DNA from: Nostoc parmelioides FACHB-3921
Lineage (GTDB): Bacteria; Cyanobacteriota; Cyanobacteriia; Cyanobacteriales; Nostocaceae
Direction of reading: 5' to 3'
Assembly (NCBI RefSeq): GCF_014696625.1
Contig: NZ_JACJQL010000019.1
Location: 1-64,000, forward strand
DNA length: 64,000 nt
Part shown: positions 53,048 to 63,319 of the stretch, piece by piece
Layout: each line of letters begins with the position of its first letter
How positions within the stretch are numbered: the first letter of the stretch is position 1
The notes under the pieces: generated by a model
Databases searched by the model: none
Told to the model about the DNA's origin: nothing
Seen by the model: only the letters and a program-made list of their open reading frames with translations
Translations under genes and position numbers: made by a program

Positions 53048-54034
53048 ATGACTCACCACATCTTAAAAGCCACCAAATCAACCGTCCATTTAGGCGGTTT
53101 CTCTCATCTATTAGAACCAGCACTAAAAGTTGATTCTAGCGACACCATGGATGTAGAAACTTACACTGGTTATTACATTTATGACAAAGCACCACCAGAG
53201 TTTCTGACACCAGAATTTTTGGACATCTGCCAAAATCTGCCACCGGAACGCAAAATTGCCGCCGGGCCGCATTTACTCACGGGGCCAATTTATGTCAAGG
53301 ATGCTGAACCAGGGGATGTTTTAGAAGTAAAATTAGAGGCGATCGCACCTAGTCTACCAGTTGGGTTTAATGCCATTCGTTCGGGTTGGGGAGCCTTACC
53401 CAATCAGTTTACTCAACCAGCTTTAAGATTTATTCCCTTAAATTTAGCCAACAACACAGCTGAATTTCCTCCAAATAGCGGGATCAAAATTCCCCTCACC
53501 CCCTTTTTTGGTATCCTTGGTGTCGCCACTCCTGAAAATGCTCGCTCATCTGTTCCCCCTGGCTATTATGGCGGTAACATTGACAACCGGGAACTCCAAG
53601 CAGGTTCTCGCATATTTTTGCCGATATTTGTCCCTGGTGGCTTATTTTCTCTTGGTGATGGACATTCAGCTCAAGGGGATGGCGAGGTTAATGTGACTGC
53701 GATTGAAACTTCGATGAATGGTCGTATCCAGCTAACACTACGCAAAGATTTGCACTTCACCGCACCCATTGCAGAAACACCGACTGATATTATCACAATG
53801 GGGTTTGCACCAACTTTAGATGCAGCATTAGAACAAGCCCTCAAAAATATGATTGATTTTCTGGAACGTTTCGTCAATTTATCTCCAGAAGATGCCTATG
53901 TTTTGTGTAGTTTAGCCGTGAATTTTCGCATAACTCAAGTTGTCAACAGTCCCAATAAAGGTGTGCATGGTTTACTACCGAAAAAATTGTTTGAGGAAGC
54001 CGTGAGCGTAAAGCCTTTTATCAGGAGAAGTTAG
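53048..54034 (+). CDS. Acetamidase/formamidase family protein
   Basis: This 328-residue enzyme belongs to the FmdA/AmdA amidase family, which hydrolyses short amides to ammonia and a carboxylate. Motifs are GPHLLTGPIYVKDAEPGDVLEV, PFFGILGVATPENARSSVPPGYYGGNIDNRE and the LFSLGDGHSAQGDGEV zinc-site segment. The start is 34 bp after the PAS kinase, so cotranscription is plausible. Its substrate in cyanobacteria is not known. Confidence 0.88.
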   Translation: MTHHILKATKSTVHLGGFSHLLEPALKVDSSDTMDVETYTGYYIYDKAPPEFLTPEFLDICQNLPPERKIAAGPHLLTGPIYVKDAEPGDVLEVKLEAIAPSLPVGFNAIRSGWGALPNQFTQPALRFIPLNLANNTAEFPPNSGIKIPLTPFFGILGVATPENARSSVPPGYYGGNIDNRELQAGSRIFLPIFVPGGLFSLGDGHSAQGDGEVNVTAIETSMNGRIQLTLRKDLHFTAPIAETPTDIITMGFAPTLDAALEQALKNMIDFLERFVNLSPEDAYVLCSLAVNFRITQVVNSPNKGVHGLLPKKLFEEAVSVKPFIRRS

Positions 54035-54045
54035 GTTTAAAACCT

Positions 54046-54140
54046 CGCCCCTTGTGGGCGATAGCTCCCCTGCTCTCTTGCTCCCTTGGTTGAAGCCGAA
54101 CTACGTTCCGCTTCGCTAACACCCCTTGTGGGTGGTTTTT
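54046..54140 (+). terminator. Two related CTTGT-loop hairpins after the amidase gene
   Basis: CGCCC-CTTGT-GGGCG (54046-54060) and CACCC-CTTGT-GGGTG (54120-54134) share the loop but have covarying stem pairs. The second is followed by GTTTTT, which gives a terminator shape. CTCCCCTGCT-type decamers fill the space to the next gene. Confidence 0.6.
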
Positions 54141-54176
54141 CTCCCCTGCTCCCTGCTCCCCTGCTCCCCTGCTTTT

Positions 54177-56219
54177 TTACTCCGCCTCTTGCCACCCATC
54201 GATTGAAGCCAAGAGAATATTTACCAGGGGATGATCTATCATCTCTTTAAAAGCTTCTATTCCTCCCGCCTTCAATGCGCCAACTACTCGCGCTTTTAAA
54301 GTGGGATTGCTTTCAATTTCATCCACAACCTTAGCCACAACTGTCATCTTTTCCGATGTGGTTGTTGTGGGGTGTGTTTGGCTGAGTTGATTGAGTAACT
54401 GTTGAATTTCTGTAGCGGCTGCGGCCAAATTCTGCTTTTGCTGTGGGCTATTATTAGTCATGTTTCCAGTGGCAATTTGCTGCCCGGTTACAGTATCAGC
54501 ATTTACCAGACCACCACCGAATTGGGCATTTGGTAGGCTGTTATGAAAAACTTGTTTTGAGCTTTCGGACATAACGGTATCCCCCTGATTTTGATAGGTT
54601 TGGGCATAAAAACTAGGACGCTGTAATGCTGTCATCACCATAGTTTGTAAATCAGAAATTCTGCTATCTTTTTCGGCTATGAGCGCTTGTAATTCTTGCT
54701 GTGCTAAAGCGTGTAGTTGATTATATGTAGTGAAATATTCAGCACTAAGTTCAGATTTATCAGCCTGAGTTGCGGTTTTGGCTCGTAACAGAATTTTGTC
54801 TTGTCCGCGTTTCTCCATTGCGACTATTTCTAGTTCCGCCTCTGGGTGATTTTCTGCTAGTTCCTTAAAAGAAATGGCGATCGCACGAGGATCAACACCC
54901 TGATTATGGTATAAGTCAAGTGTGTCAAAAATTGGTTGAATAAAATCGCCAAACTCTCCATCGGCAAAGACTTCTTGGCGATTATCAGGTTTACGATGGG
55001 GGTCTGGATTATCTTGAGTAGGCAATCGCATATAAACATACTCACACCGCACGCCATCAAATTTGGTATCGGTAGTAATCCCCCAGTCTTCAATGTAGGC
55101 TCCGGTGAGAATTGCACCGGTGAAATCTGTACCGTCCAGTTGGGTTTGTACCAGCTTTGCTCTAGATAAATCTGCGTCTTGTAAGTTGGCTTGGCTCAAG
55201 TCTGCACCGATAAAATTAGCATCTGCTAAGTTTGCACCCTGTAAGTTAACTCCGCGTAAATCTTGACGCTCAAGCTGCTGCTCTTGTCCTTGTCCTGTGA
55301 TTAATAGTTGGTGTATTTTCGTGTTTTGTAGGTAAGTGAAACCAGGAAGTACACGGTCAAGTTGATTAACTTTGTGGAAACTAGTACGTGTCAGGTTCGC
55401 TTTTCTCAAATCTGTACTTTTAAGTATAGATCCCGTAAAGTTAGCATCAGTCAAATTAGCATTGCGAAAGTTTGTCCCTCCTATCGTTGCTAGAAAAATC
55501 AAAATAGTACGCATCCACCCATCTATTTCATGATTTTTTAATATCCGGTGACCAATATAAGTGGAAAATCCGATAAATATCAATGCAAATACCAACGCTA
55601 GAAATCTCGCCTCAACTACCGCACCTCTTCCCATCGTTGAATAAATCAACGCACCGAATATTGTGGACAGCAAAACACCAAGCACGGTGAAAGTCCCAAA
55701 CAAATCCCAGGCTTCCGCAATAGCTATAGCTCCAAGCATGACACCTGTGAGCATACCAATCATGGAAAAGGCAAAATATCCCGCACCACTGCCAGTTCCA
55801 GACCCCGATGTTAATACACCGCCTGTAAACGCCAAAATCAATAAAAGCCCTGAAACATAAAAAGCGTCCGTTAAACTTTTGCTAACACCAACTGTAAAAA
55901 AGATGGCAAATCCCACCATCAGTAATAGACCAGTTGCTTTATTTAACCAATTCGGATTTACCAGTAAAAATCCCAGATAACCGCCTGCAAATGCACAAAT
56001 CACCCCTGATATTAGTGCTAGCAATAAACATATAACGGCTAAACAAGTTCTCCACGTGCTTTGCAGTCCCGTTTTGGTGCAGCTAAAATTTGCCCCTCGC
56101 AGATTGGCTCCACTAAAATCTACGCCTTGAATATCTGCGTAACTAAAATTGACTCCTACAAGATTTTGACCTTTAAAAGAGAGACCTCTAAGATTTTGGT
56201 GAGAAAAATCTTGGGGCAT
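54177..56219 (-). CDS. Membrane pentapeptide-repeat protein
   Basis: The 680-residue product starts with pentapeptide repeats (LRGLSFKGQNLVGVNFSYAD), continues into seven or so transmembrane helices (about 60-250), then a second right-handed beta-helix block (ANLTDANFTGSILKSTDLRKANL and LRGVNLQGANLADANFIGADL). A C-terminal domain of about 270 residues, with a coiled coil and Gln-rich tail, follows. I start it at the ATG at 56219 (MPQDFSHQN). Function unknown; such arrays may mediate binding. Confidence 0.82.
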   Translation of the reverse strand: MPQDFSHQNLRGLSFKGQNLVGVNFSYADIQGVDFSGANLRGANFSCTKTGLQSTWRTCLAVICLLLALISGVICAFAGGYLGFLLVNPNWLNKATGLLLMVGFAIFFTVGVSKSLTDAFYVSGLLLILAFTGGVLTSGSGTGSGAGYFAFSMIGMLTGVMLGAIAIAEAWDLFGTFTVLGVLLSTIFGALIYSTMGRGAVVEARFLALVFALIFIGFSTYIGHRILKNHEIDGWMRTILIFLATIGGTNFRNANLTDANFTGSILKSTDLRKANLTRTSFHKVNQLDRVLPGFTYLQNTKIHQLLITGQGQEQQLERQDLRGVNLQGANLADANFIGADLSQANLQDADLSRAKLVQTQLDGTDFTGAILTGAYIEDWGITTDTKFDGVRCEYVYMRLPTQDNPDPHRKPDNRQEVFADGEFGDFIQPIFDTLDLYHNQGVDPRAIAISFKELAENHPEAELEIVAMEKRGQDKILLRAKTATQADKSELSAEYFTTYNQLHALAQQELQALIAEKDSRISDLQTMVMTALQRPSFYAQTYQNQGDTVMSESSKQVFHNSLPNAQFGGGLVNADTVTGQQIATGNMTNNSPQQKQNLAAAATEIQQLLNQLSQTHPTTTTSEKMTVVAKVVDEIESNPTLKARVVGALKAGGIEAFKEMIDHPLVNILLASIDGWQEAE

Positions 56220-56552
56220 AGCAATGACAATAGATGTTAAAGTTGATACAGAATACATCTAGAGTATGCGCTTTTAGCCGATTTTGCACGATATTTATAT
56301 TGTTGACTGTTGATGGTTGACTGTTAACAGACTTGAAAGCCTTTGATTGTTGGGGTTTTATCTTAGATGGATGTCCGAATTTTGTAGATAAAAGGAATTG
56401 TTAGCGATCGCACATCTCAGATCCAGACTACCCTAAGACGAACCTACATATTTTTTTGTCAACAGTCAACAAACCTCATCACTGAAAACAGCCTCTAAAC
56501 CAATCTTGTCACCTAAAATTATTTGTAATTCACAGAGAAATCACACGTTTGT

Positions 56553-56924
56553 ATGTCTAATTTACTTATACAACTGTTGCTAATTGGACTGGCTGCTGGT
56601 GTTGCCGGAGGAATGTTTGGCATTGGTGGTGGTGCAATTATGGTTCCAGCAATGGTTCTTTTGATGGGACTTGATCAAAAATTTGCCACAGGTACGTCTA
56701 TTGCAGCCCAAATCTTACCTATTGGACTCTTAGGAGCAGCAGTTTATTATCGTAGCGGTAATATTAACTTTAAATATGCTGTGATTATTGCAGTAGGCTT
56801 ATTAGTTGGCAACTTATTTGGCGCGATGTTTGCCAATCAGCCATTTATTAGCAGCGAAACCATGAAAAAACTGTACGGCGTATTTTTGTTAGCCATTGGT
56901 TTCAGATATTTATTAGTACGTTAA
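56553..56924 (+). CDS. Half-size TauE/SafE (TSUP) transporter
   Basis: A 123-residue membrane protein with four helices and the GGMFGIGGGAIMVPAMVLLMG family signature. Full TauE/SafE proteins have two such halves; this one encodes only the first, so it would have to dimerise. Half-size TSUP genes do occur in cyanobacteria. Sulfite or another organosulfur anion is the usual cargo class. The gene is free-standing. Confidence 0.8.
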   Translation: MSNLLIQLLLIGLAAGVAGGMFGIGGGAIMVPAMVLLMGLDQKFATGTSIAAQILPIGLLGAAVYYRSGNINFKYAVIIAVGLLVGNLFGAMFANQPFISSETMKKLYGVFLLAIGFRYLLVR

Positions 56925-56937
56925 TTGAGGAAGTAGG

Positions 56938-56970
56938 GAGTCAACGGTCAACCGTCAACAGTCAACCGTG
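56938..56970. repeat. STRR3 array between TauE and HtrA genes
   Basis: Four TCAAC-type heptamers with varying last two bases (TCAACGG, TCAACCG, TCAACAG, TCAACCG). Confidence 0.75.
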
Positions 56971-56995
56971 ACTCTCACCTCTTCTCCCTACACCC

Positions 56996-58282
56996 TTATT
57001 CCACCTGTTGAGTTGGGAAAGCGCCTGCTTGTACAGCTAAATTAACATTTCGACCATTGCGCCATAATTCTAGCTGCAATTGTCCGCCAACTTGAGCGTT
57101 TTCAACGGCTCTCTGTACATTGCTAGCATCTGTAACAGCTTGACCATTTAGCTTTTGAATGACATCGCCAGCCCGTAACCCTGCTCTTGCGGCTGGCGAA
57201 TTTGGCATGACTCTGACCACTAAAACACCCTGGTCTCTATCTACGGTTAAACCGCTATTGGGGTCGGAGTTAATATTTTGTTTAACTTGGGGTGTTAAAC
57301 CTACCATTTGAATACCCAGGTAAGGATGCTGTACTTTACCTGTGGCTATAAGTTGATTAGAAATACGTTGTACTGTTTTGATAGGGATGGCAAAACCTAG
57401 ACCCTGTGCGCCTTGAATAATGGCGGTATTCATCCCAATAACTTCACCACGGTAATTCAGCAAGGGGCCACCAGAGTTACCTGGATTAATTGCCGCGTCA
57501 GTTTGAATATATTCTACGCGCTTATCAGGTGCGCCAATTTGATTGCTGGTGCGTCCAGTTGCACTAATTATACCTGTGGTGACGGTGTTATCTAAACCTA
57601 AAGGATTACCAATAGCGATCGCCCATTGTCCAGGTTGTAATTGGTCAGAATTACCCACTGCTAAGGTTGGCAAATTATTTGCCTGAATTTTGACAACAGC
57701 GACATCTGTTAAATTATCTGTACCTAATACTTTACCTTGAAAACTACGCCCATCCTTGAGGATGACTCGCACCGTATCTGCGCCATCAACAACGTGAGCA
57801 TTTGTAAGAATGCTACCATCAGCACTAATCAGAAACCCAGAACCAGTACCCCGTTGTACTCTCTCTTGTTGTTGAGGTAGTTGAGAACCGAAGAAGCGAC
57901 GGAAAAATGGGTCGTTAAATTCGGCTGGTAATCGAGATGCAACAGTCCGAGACGCTTCAATACGTACCACAGCCGGCCCAACTTTTTGCACCACTTGAGT
58001 CACAAAGTTGGGGTCTGTGTTATTTCCTAATGGTGGTGCTGCATCTACTCGGCTCACGGCCAAATCAGATGCTTTTTGTGCCAACTGTTGCTGGTTTCCT
58101 GCTAAATATCCACCAGCTAAAGTCATACCAGATCCCAGCAGTACTAGTGATAGAGATGCAGCCGCTTTTTTCCAAGGTGCATGATTATGTTTTTTAGGAT
58201 TTAACGGTTGAGATTCATCGTGTACTTGGTTTTGCATGGCCTTGAGCGAGGAAACTATGTTTATTACTACTTTAGATAGCAT
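56996..58282 (-). CDS. Deg/HtrA serine protease (HhoA-type)
   Basis: This 428-residue protein is a periplasmic trypsin-like protease with a single PDZ domain. An N-terminal anchor (about 38-62) precedes the catalytic triad: His in TNAHVV, Asp in LTDVAVVK, Ser in GNSGGPLL. The PDZ spans about 330-420 (YLGIQMVGL, VMPNSPAARAGLRAGDVIQK). One PDZ and length fit cyanobacterial HhoA/HhoB/HtrA. An internal start at 58237 is possible. It should degrade misfolded exported proteins under stress. Confidence 0.9.
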   Translation of the reverse strand: MLSKVVINIVSSLKAMQNQVHDESQPLNPKKHNHAPWKKAAASLSLVLLGSGMTLAGGYLAGNQQQLAQKASDLAVSRVDAAPPLGNNTDPNFVTQVVQKVGPAVVRIEASRTVASRLPAEFNDPFFRRFFGSQLPQQQERVQRGTGSGFLISADGSILTNAHVVDGADTVRVILKDGRSFQGKVLGTDNLTDVAVVKIQANNLPTLAVGNSDQLQPGQWAIAIGNPLGLDNTVTTGIISATGRTSNQIGAPDKRVEYIQTDAAINPGNSGGPLLNYRGEVIGMNTAIIQGAQGLGFAIPIKTVQRISNQLIATGKVQHPYLGIQMVGLTPQVKQNINSDPNSGLTVDRDQGVLVVRVMPNSPAARAGLRAGDVIQKLNGQAVTDASNVQRAVENAQVGGQLQLELWRNGRNVNLAVQAGAFPTQQVE

Positions 58283-58366
58283 TTATGACAGTTTTGTTGC
58301 TTTGTTATTGCTTTTTTGTGAAGAGTTGCAATATTTCTCGGTTTGGTGGCGCTCAACTGGCACCAA

Positions 58367-60247
58367 CTAGGTTCCCAGCATTTGTAAGTTGTGCAGAGTA
58401 GAATAAAGGCCTCCTGAATTTAATAGTTCCTCATGGCTACCTTGTTCCACTAATTCGCCACGTTTTAACACAAAAATTCTATCTACGTTGCGAATTGTAG
58501 ACAGGCGGTGAGCAATAATGATGGCAGTTCGTCCAATTAATAATTCGTTTAATGCTTCCTGCACTAGAGCTTCTGTACCAACGTCGAGACTTGCAGTGGC
58601 TTCATCTAGAACCAATATTTGAGGATTGCGAATTGCCGCACGAGCAAAAGCTAACAGTTGCTTTTGTCCACTAGAAAGATTTGTACCCCGTTCTCGCAAT
58701 TTAGTATCATAACCTAAGGGTAATTCTTCGATGAATTCGGCAATATTTGTTTGTTGTGCGGCTGCTTGAATTTCCTCAAAAGAATAGTAATCGCCCAAAG
58801 TAATGTTACTTTTGACATTACCAGCAAATAAAAAACCCTCTTGTAAAATTACTGCCATATAACGGCGTAATTCTGCTTGAGGTAACTCGCGGATATCAAT
58901 TCCATCTACTAAGATGCGTCCTTGGGTGGGTTCGTAGAGACGACATAAAAGACGGATGATAGAACTTTTACCTGCGCCAGTAGGCCCTACTAATGCAACT
59001 TTTTCGCCTGGACGAATTACAAAATCTAAGTCCTTGATAACGTAATCATCATCTTTATAAGCAAACCAAACGTGTTCAAAACGGATTTCTCCCATGTTTG
59101 GTGTGTCGCTGATATTTTGAGATTCTAAATCAGCGACAATTTCATCGATGTAACCGAATTTAGCATCAAAGACGGAAAATCGAGAGTTGGAGCGATCGCT
59201 TATTTCTATCGGTTCATCTAAAATATCGCTAACCCGTTCAATAGCCGTAAATCCAGATTGAATAACCGTGAATTTTTCCGCGAAATCTCGTAATGGGTCG
59301 AACAAGCGCTGGGCGTATAGAATAAAGGTCGATAAAGTTCCAAAATCAACTTGATTGTCTGAAAGCAACCAGCCACCCACCCACAATACACCAGCGATCG
59401 CAATTAAGCCAATCCATTCCAAAGTTGCGGAAACAGCCGAATCAAAAAAGATAGTTTGATCTACCTGTTTGGTATAGCGTTGGTTTGTAGTCCGAAATAA
59501 TTCAGCATTAAACTTTTCCCGGCGGAATAACTGGACGACGTTAATCCCCAGAACATTCTCTTGTAATTGGGAATTTAGTAAAGATAGCTCTTCCCTGGCT
59601 TTGTAGTTAGCCTTGCGGTACTCTTGTTGGAAGTAAATAATTAACCAAGTAACTGGTAACAACATCACCAGGAGCAAGGCAGCAAGTTGCCACTGGATAG
59701 AAAACATTAAACCAGTAATTACCACCATCAAAACTACATCAGAGACAATGCCAATAGCCCCAGTGGAAAATACGTCTCCCAATACTTCTACATCACTGGT
59801 GAGTCGGGTAATTAATTTACCAACGGGAGTACGGTCAAAGAAACGTACCGCCAGAGAGGTTACATGGTGAAATAAGTCTTGGCGAATAGCGGCTGTGATT
59901 TTTTGCCCTAATTTCTGTAACAAATAGCCTTGGTAACCCGTCAACGCTAAACGGATAACAATTGTGAAGAGTAATATTCCTTCAATAATATGTAACCCTT
60001 GAGACACTGGGCGATTTCTCAAAAACTCGTATGCGCTAGATTCCTTACGAATTAGGGATACAGCTTGTCCAATTAACAAGGGCTGTACAGCATTAGCTAA
60101 AGCAAGTGGTAATAGCAATACCATTGCGAGAACCAGCAGTTTAGTATTACGCCTGGCGTAAGGCACCAAACGTGAAAACAGCCGCCAGTCGTTGTTACGC
60201 CAACGGTTTTGTTGATAAGATTTTTGGGAAAGTTGGTAGATGCTCAT
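58367..60247 (-). CDS. ABC exporter, ATPase fused to membrane domain
   Basis: A 626-residue half-transporter. Six helices form residues 30-320. The nucleotide-binding domain has Walker A GPTGAGKSSI, signature LSSGQKQLLAFARAA, Walker B ILVLDEATASLD, and a His switch (IIAHRLST). Domain order is TMD-NBD, as in MsbA/LmrA-type exporters, and it should act as a homodimer. The substrate (lipid, drug or peptide) is not evident. Confidence 0.9.
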   Translation of the reverse strand: MSIYQLSQKSYQQNRWRNNDWRLFSRLVPYARRNTKLLVLAMVLLLPLALANAVQPLLIGQAVSLIRKESSAYEFLRNRPVSQGLHIIEGILLFTIVIRLALTGYQGYLLQKLGQKITAAIRQDLFHHVTSLAVRFFDRTPVGKLITRLTSDVEVLGDVFSTGAIGIVSDVVLMVVITGLMFSIQWQLAALLLVMLLPVTWLIIYFQQEYRKANYKAREELSLLNSQLQENVLGINVVQLFRREKFNAELFRTTNQRYTKQVDQTIFFDSAVSATLEWIGLIAIAGVLWVGGWLLSDNQVDFGTLSTFILYAQRLFDPLRDFAEKFTVIQSGFTAIERVSDILDEPIEISDRSNSRFSVFDAKFGYIDEIVADLESQNISDTPNMGEIRFEHVWFAYKDDDYVIKDLDFVIRPGEKVALVGPTGAGKSSIIRLLCRLYEPTQGRILVDGIDIRELPQAELRRYMAVILQEGFLFAGNVKSNITLGDYYSFEEIQAAAQQTNIAEFIEELPLGYDTKLRERGTNLSSGQKQLLAFARAAIRNPQILVLDEATASLDVGTEALVQEALNELLIGRTAIIIAHRLSTIRNVDRIFVLKRGELVEQGSHEELLNSGGLYSTLHNLQMLGT

Positions 60248-60591
60248 AGTAGGAGCATTATATTAATTTTTACTGCACTATGTATGATAGTTGTTTTATT
60301 GTAAAAACACCTGTCTGAAGGTAATAAGCTGTTAGGCATTTAATCTGCATATTTTTTCGTGTTGGCTGTTAACTGTTAACGGTCAACACGATGGATTATG
60401 CAACTTAAAAGCAGAATAGCTTATCTGTCGTCTTCTTTTTTGAATTGGTATAAGATGCGCTTTCGTTGTGATGCAATACCTGAGATGAAAACGAAAAACC
60501 AAGGGTTTGGACAAGGTATAGGGGTGTGAATGTTTAAAATCCTTACACCCCTACACCCTTACCCCCTTACACCCCTATTCATGACTATTGA
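60248..60591. other. 344-bp gap with repeats
   Basis: Near 60519-60586 there is a GGGGTGTGAAT arm and a run of ACACCCCT/ACACCCTT units, the same design as 8279-8324. Around 60368-60390 are TAACTG/TCAAC heptamers. No gene is seen. Confidence 0.6.
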
Positions 60592-62871
60592 CTAAATCAT
60601 CACTTCGTGCAGAGCCAATAGCAATTCATTGACTGTGTAAGGCTTGGCTAAGAATGAGTTAGCACCCGTATTGACTATTTCGGTTAACTTAGTTTTCGAT
60701 ATGAGTCCACTGGTAGCAATAATTTTGACTTGGGGATTAATTTTCCTTAAAGTGCGAATAGTGGTTAAGCCGTCGAGTATAGGTAGCATGATATCCATCA
60801 GTACAGCACTAATTTTATCGGCATTTTTGGCATAAAGAGCGATCGCCTCCACCCCATCACTAGCAACTAAAGTCTCATATTGATGACTTTCTAAAGATGT
60901 TTTTGTAATATCTTGGATTGAGACTTCATCATCAACAATCAAGATTAATTCTCCATGACCAGCAGGCGGTAATAGATGATCTATATGGGGCGCTTCCGCA
61001 CCACCCACAGATGGTAAGTAAACTTTAAAGGTAGTACCACGTCCTTCTTCACTATAGACATTAACGAAACCGCCGTGACTTTTGACAATCCCTAAAACCG
61101 TGGAAAGACCTAAACCAGTACCTTGTCCTACAGCTTTGGTGGTAAAAAATGGTTCAAATATCCTATCTAAGTTTTCTGGAGAAATACCCACTCCTGTATC
61201 CGACACTGTAACCATGATGTAGGAGCCTTGTTTGGCTTCCAAGTTCATCCGGGCGTAGTTTTCATCAATCAGCAGATTTTCAGCTGAGATTGTCAAAGTA
61301 CCACCATCAGGCATAGCATCACGGGCGTTTACGCAGAGATTCATCAGCACTTGATGGAGTTGGGTACTATCTCCAGAAACCATCCATAAGTCATTTGGGA
61401 TATCTGTGTAAACTTCAATGGATTTGGGGAATGTTTCTTTCAAAATTTTCACAACTTCCACAATTAAATGTTTGAGTTGTAAAGTGATGCGCTTTCCTTC
61501 CACACCTCTAGCGAAGGACAGTACTTGCTTAACTAAATCAGCACCGCGTTTAGCATTGATTTCTAAAATCTCTAGTAAATGCTGAGTACGTTCATCTGCA
61601 TCAGGAAATTTGAGTGGTAGTAATTGCGCTCCTGCCAAAATTGGTGTCAAGATATTGTTGAGGTCGTGAGCAATGCCACTAGCTAGAGTCCCGATACTTT
61701 CTAGGCGTTGAGTCCGAAATAATTGGGCTTCTAAATGTTTTTTCTGGGTAATATCTGTGTCTACAGAGAGAATAGATTTTGGTTTTCCTTGCTCGTCATA
61801 GACTAAACTCCAGCGACTAGCCACAACAATTTCCTTACCAGTTTTGGTAACTTTGTTTAATTCTCCTTGCCAATTGCCTTGAGAGATAACGTTTAATAAA
61901 GCAGTTTCCACTTCTAGAGAAGGTTCACGAAATAAAAGATCACTAGCATTTTTACCCATCACCTCATGGGCTTGCCAACCGTAGAGATTTTCTGCGCCTT
62001 TGTTCCAAAACAAAATTTTATTTTCTAAATCGCGCACACATATAGCATCTGTGGTGATGTCTAATAAGGCTGCTTGTTCACGAATTTTTGCTTCTGCTAG
62101 TTTACGTTCACTAATATCAATACAAGCACAAGTGATGCCAACAATGTCTTGTGACTCATTCCGCAATGGCTCCACAGTTAAATCGTAATATTTTTTACCT
62201 AGAGGAGTACCAATAGACACCACCTGACGATTCCCTATACCTGTGGTGAGGACATGATATTTTATGGCGGTGAGACATTGGGCATCCTGCTCAGACATAA
62301 TTTCCGAGTCTTGTTTTCCGAACATTTCCTCAACTGTCCACCCAGCTATTGGGTTATAAATCCAGGTATAACGTAAGTCTCTGTCTTGATTAAAAACGAA
62401 AATAGGAGAGTTTTTTAACGCCACCCGAAACCGCTCCTCACTGTGACGCAGAGCTTCTTCTACTCGTTGACGTTCTATAGCATAACGAATGGAACGTACT
62501 AATAAGTCTCCTGTGACTTGTCCTTTAACTAAATAATCTTGCGCTCCCTTCTGCATGGCTGTGAGTGCTAAATTCTCATCATCTATCCCTGTTAGCACGA
62601 TGATAGGAAGAACGTTGGTCTCACGGTTAGCTCTGACAAAAGTATCTATACCCTGGCTGTCGGGTAAAGACAAGTCTAATAACATGACATCAAAGCGTGG
62701 AACAGAAGCATCAGAAGTATCACTAGCAAGAATTTTCAGTGCTTCCGATAATCGCTCAACCGGATATAACTCTAAATTTGCTGTATTTACCTCTTTGATT
62801 AACTCTTGAATTAAAAAAGCGTCACCAGGATTATCTTCTACCAATAAGACATTTATAATTTCATCTGCCAT
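60592..62871 (-). CDS. Hybrid histidine kinase: receiver-PAS-PAS-kinase-receiver
   Basis: A 759-residue soluble sensor. An N-terminal receiver (VLLVEDNPGDAFLIQELIKE, LLDLSLPDSQGI), two PAS/PAC domains (about 145-370), HisKA (SGIAHDLNNILTPI), HATPase (NLCVNARDAM, DTGVGI, GQGTGLGLS) and a C-terminal receiver (ILIVDDEVSIQDI, VLMDIMLPILDGL) are present. I place the start at the ATG at 62871, 5 bp after the preceding gene's stop. The frame continues to 62910 upstream. It should be cotranscribed with the free receiver. Confidence 0.9.
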   Translation of the reverse strand: MADEIINVLLVEDNPGDAFLIQELIKEVNTANLELYPVERLSEALKILASDTSDASVPRFDVMLLDLSLPDSQGIDTFVRANRETNVLPIIVLTGIDDENLALTAMQKGAQDYLVKGQVTGDLLVRSIRYAIERQRVEEALRHSEERFRVALKNSPIFVFNQDRDLRYTWIYNPIAGWTVEEMFGKQDSEIMSEQDAQCLTAIKYHVLTTGIGNRQVVSIGTPLGKKYYDLTVEPLRNESQDIVGITCACIDISERKLAEAKIREQAALLDITTDAICVRDLENKILFWNKGAENLYGWQAHEVMGKNASDLLFREPSLEVETALLNVISQGNWQGELNKVTKTGKEIVVASRWSLVYDEQGKPKSILSVDTDITQKKHLEAQLFRTQRLESIGTLASGIAHDLNNILTPILAGAQLLPLKFPDADERTQHLLEILEINAKRGADLVKQVLSFARGVEGKRITLQLKHLIVEVVKILKETFPKSIEVYTDIPNDLWMVSGDSTQLHQVLMNLCVNARDAMPDGGTLTISAENLLIDENYARMNLEAKQGSYIMVTVSDTGVGISPENLDRIFEPFFTTKAVGQGTGLGLSTVLGIVKSHGGFVNVYSEEGRGTTFKVYLPSVGGAEAPHIDHLLPPAGHGELILIVDDEVSIQDITKTSLESHQYETLVASDGVEAIALYAKNADKISAVLMDIMLPILDGLTTIRTLRKINPQVKIIATSGLISKTKLTEIVNTGANSFLAKPYTVNELLLALHEVMI

Positions 62872-62876
62872 TGACT

Positions 62877-63317
62877 TCACTCCGGTGGCAGCTTGACGAT
62901 CGCAAACCAAAAGTTTTCTATGGACTGTACAATTCTAACGAACTGGTCAAAGTCAACAGGCTTAGTTATGTAACAATTAGCTGCTAGGTTATAAGCTTTG
63001 AGAATGTCTTCTTCGGCTTGGGAAGTCGTCAAAACTACTACTGGGATACGTTTGAGATAACTATCAGTTTTAATCTCTGCCAAAACTTCCCGCCCATCTT
63101 TTCTGGGGAGGTTGAAATCTAGCAACACTATATCTGGATGGGGTACATTGGCATATTTATCTTGTTTTCGCAGAAATGCCATTGCTTCCACCCCATCTTC
63201 AACCACACTGAGATGAACCGAGATTTTGCTATCTTCTAAAGCAATGCGGGTGAGTTCCACATCTCCTGGGTTATCTTCTACCAACAAAACCTCTATTGGC
63301 ATAATCGCTGTTGTCAT
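62877..63317 (-). CDS. CheY-like response regulator (Rcp1-type)
   Basis: This protein of about 146 residues has one receiver domain. VLLVEDNPGDVELTRIALED carries the acidic pair, VLLDFNLPRKDGREVLAEI the phospho-Asp, VVLTTSQAEEDI the Thr and YITKPVDFDQF the Lys. The VEDNPGD start and PRKDG insertion match Rcp1-type regulators that pair with phytochrome-like kinases. A GTG at 63323 overlaps the upstream kinase stop (GTGA); the ATG at 63317 is an alternative. Confidence 0.9.
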   Translation of the reverse strand: MTTAIMPIEVLLVEDNPGDVELTRIALEDSKISVHLSVVEDGVEAMAFLRKQDKYANVPHPDIVLLDFNLPRKDGREVLAEIKTDSYLKRIPVVVLTTSQAEEDILKAYNLAANCYITKPVDFDQFVRIVQSIENFWFAIVKLPPE

Positions 63318-63319
63318 AT

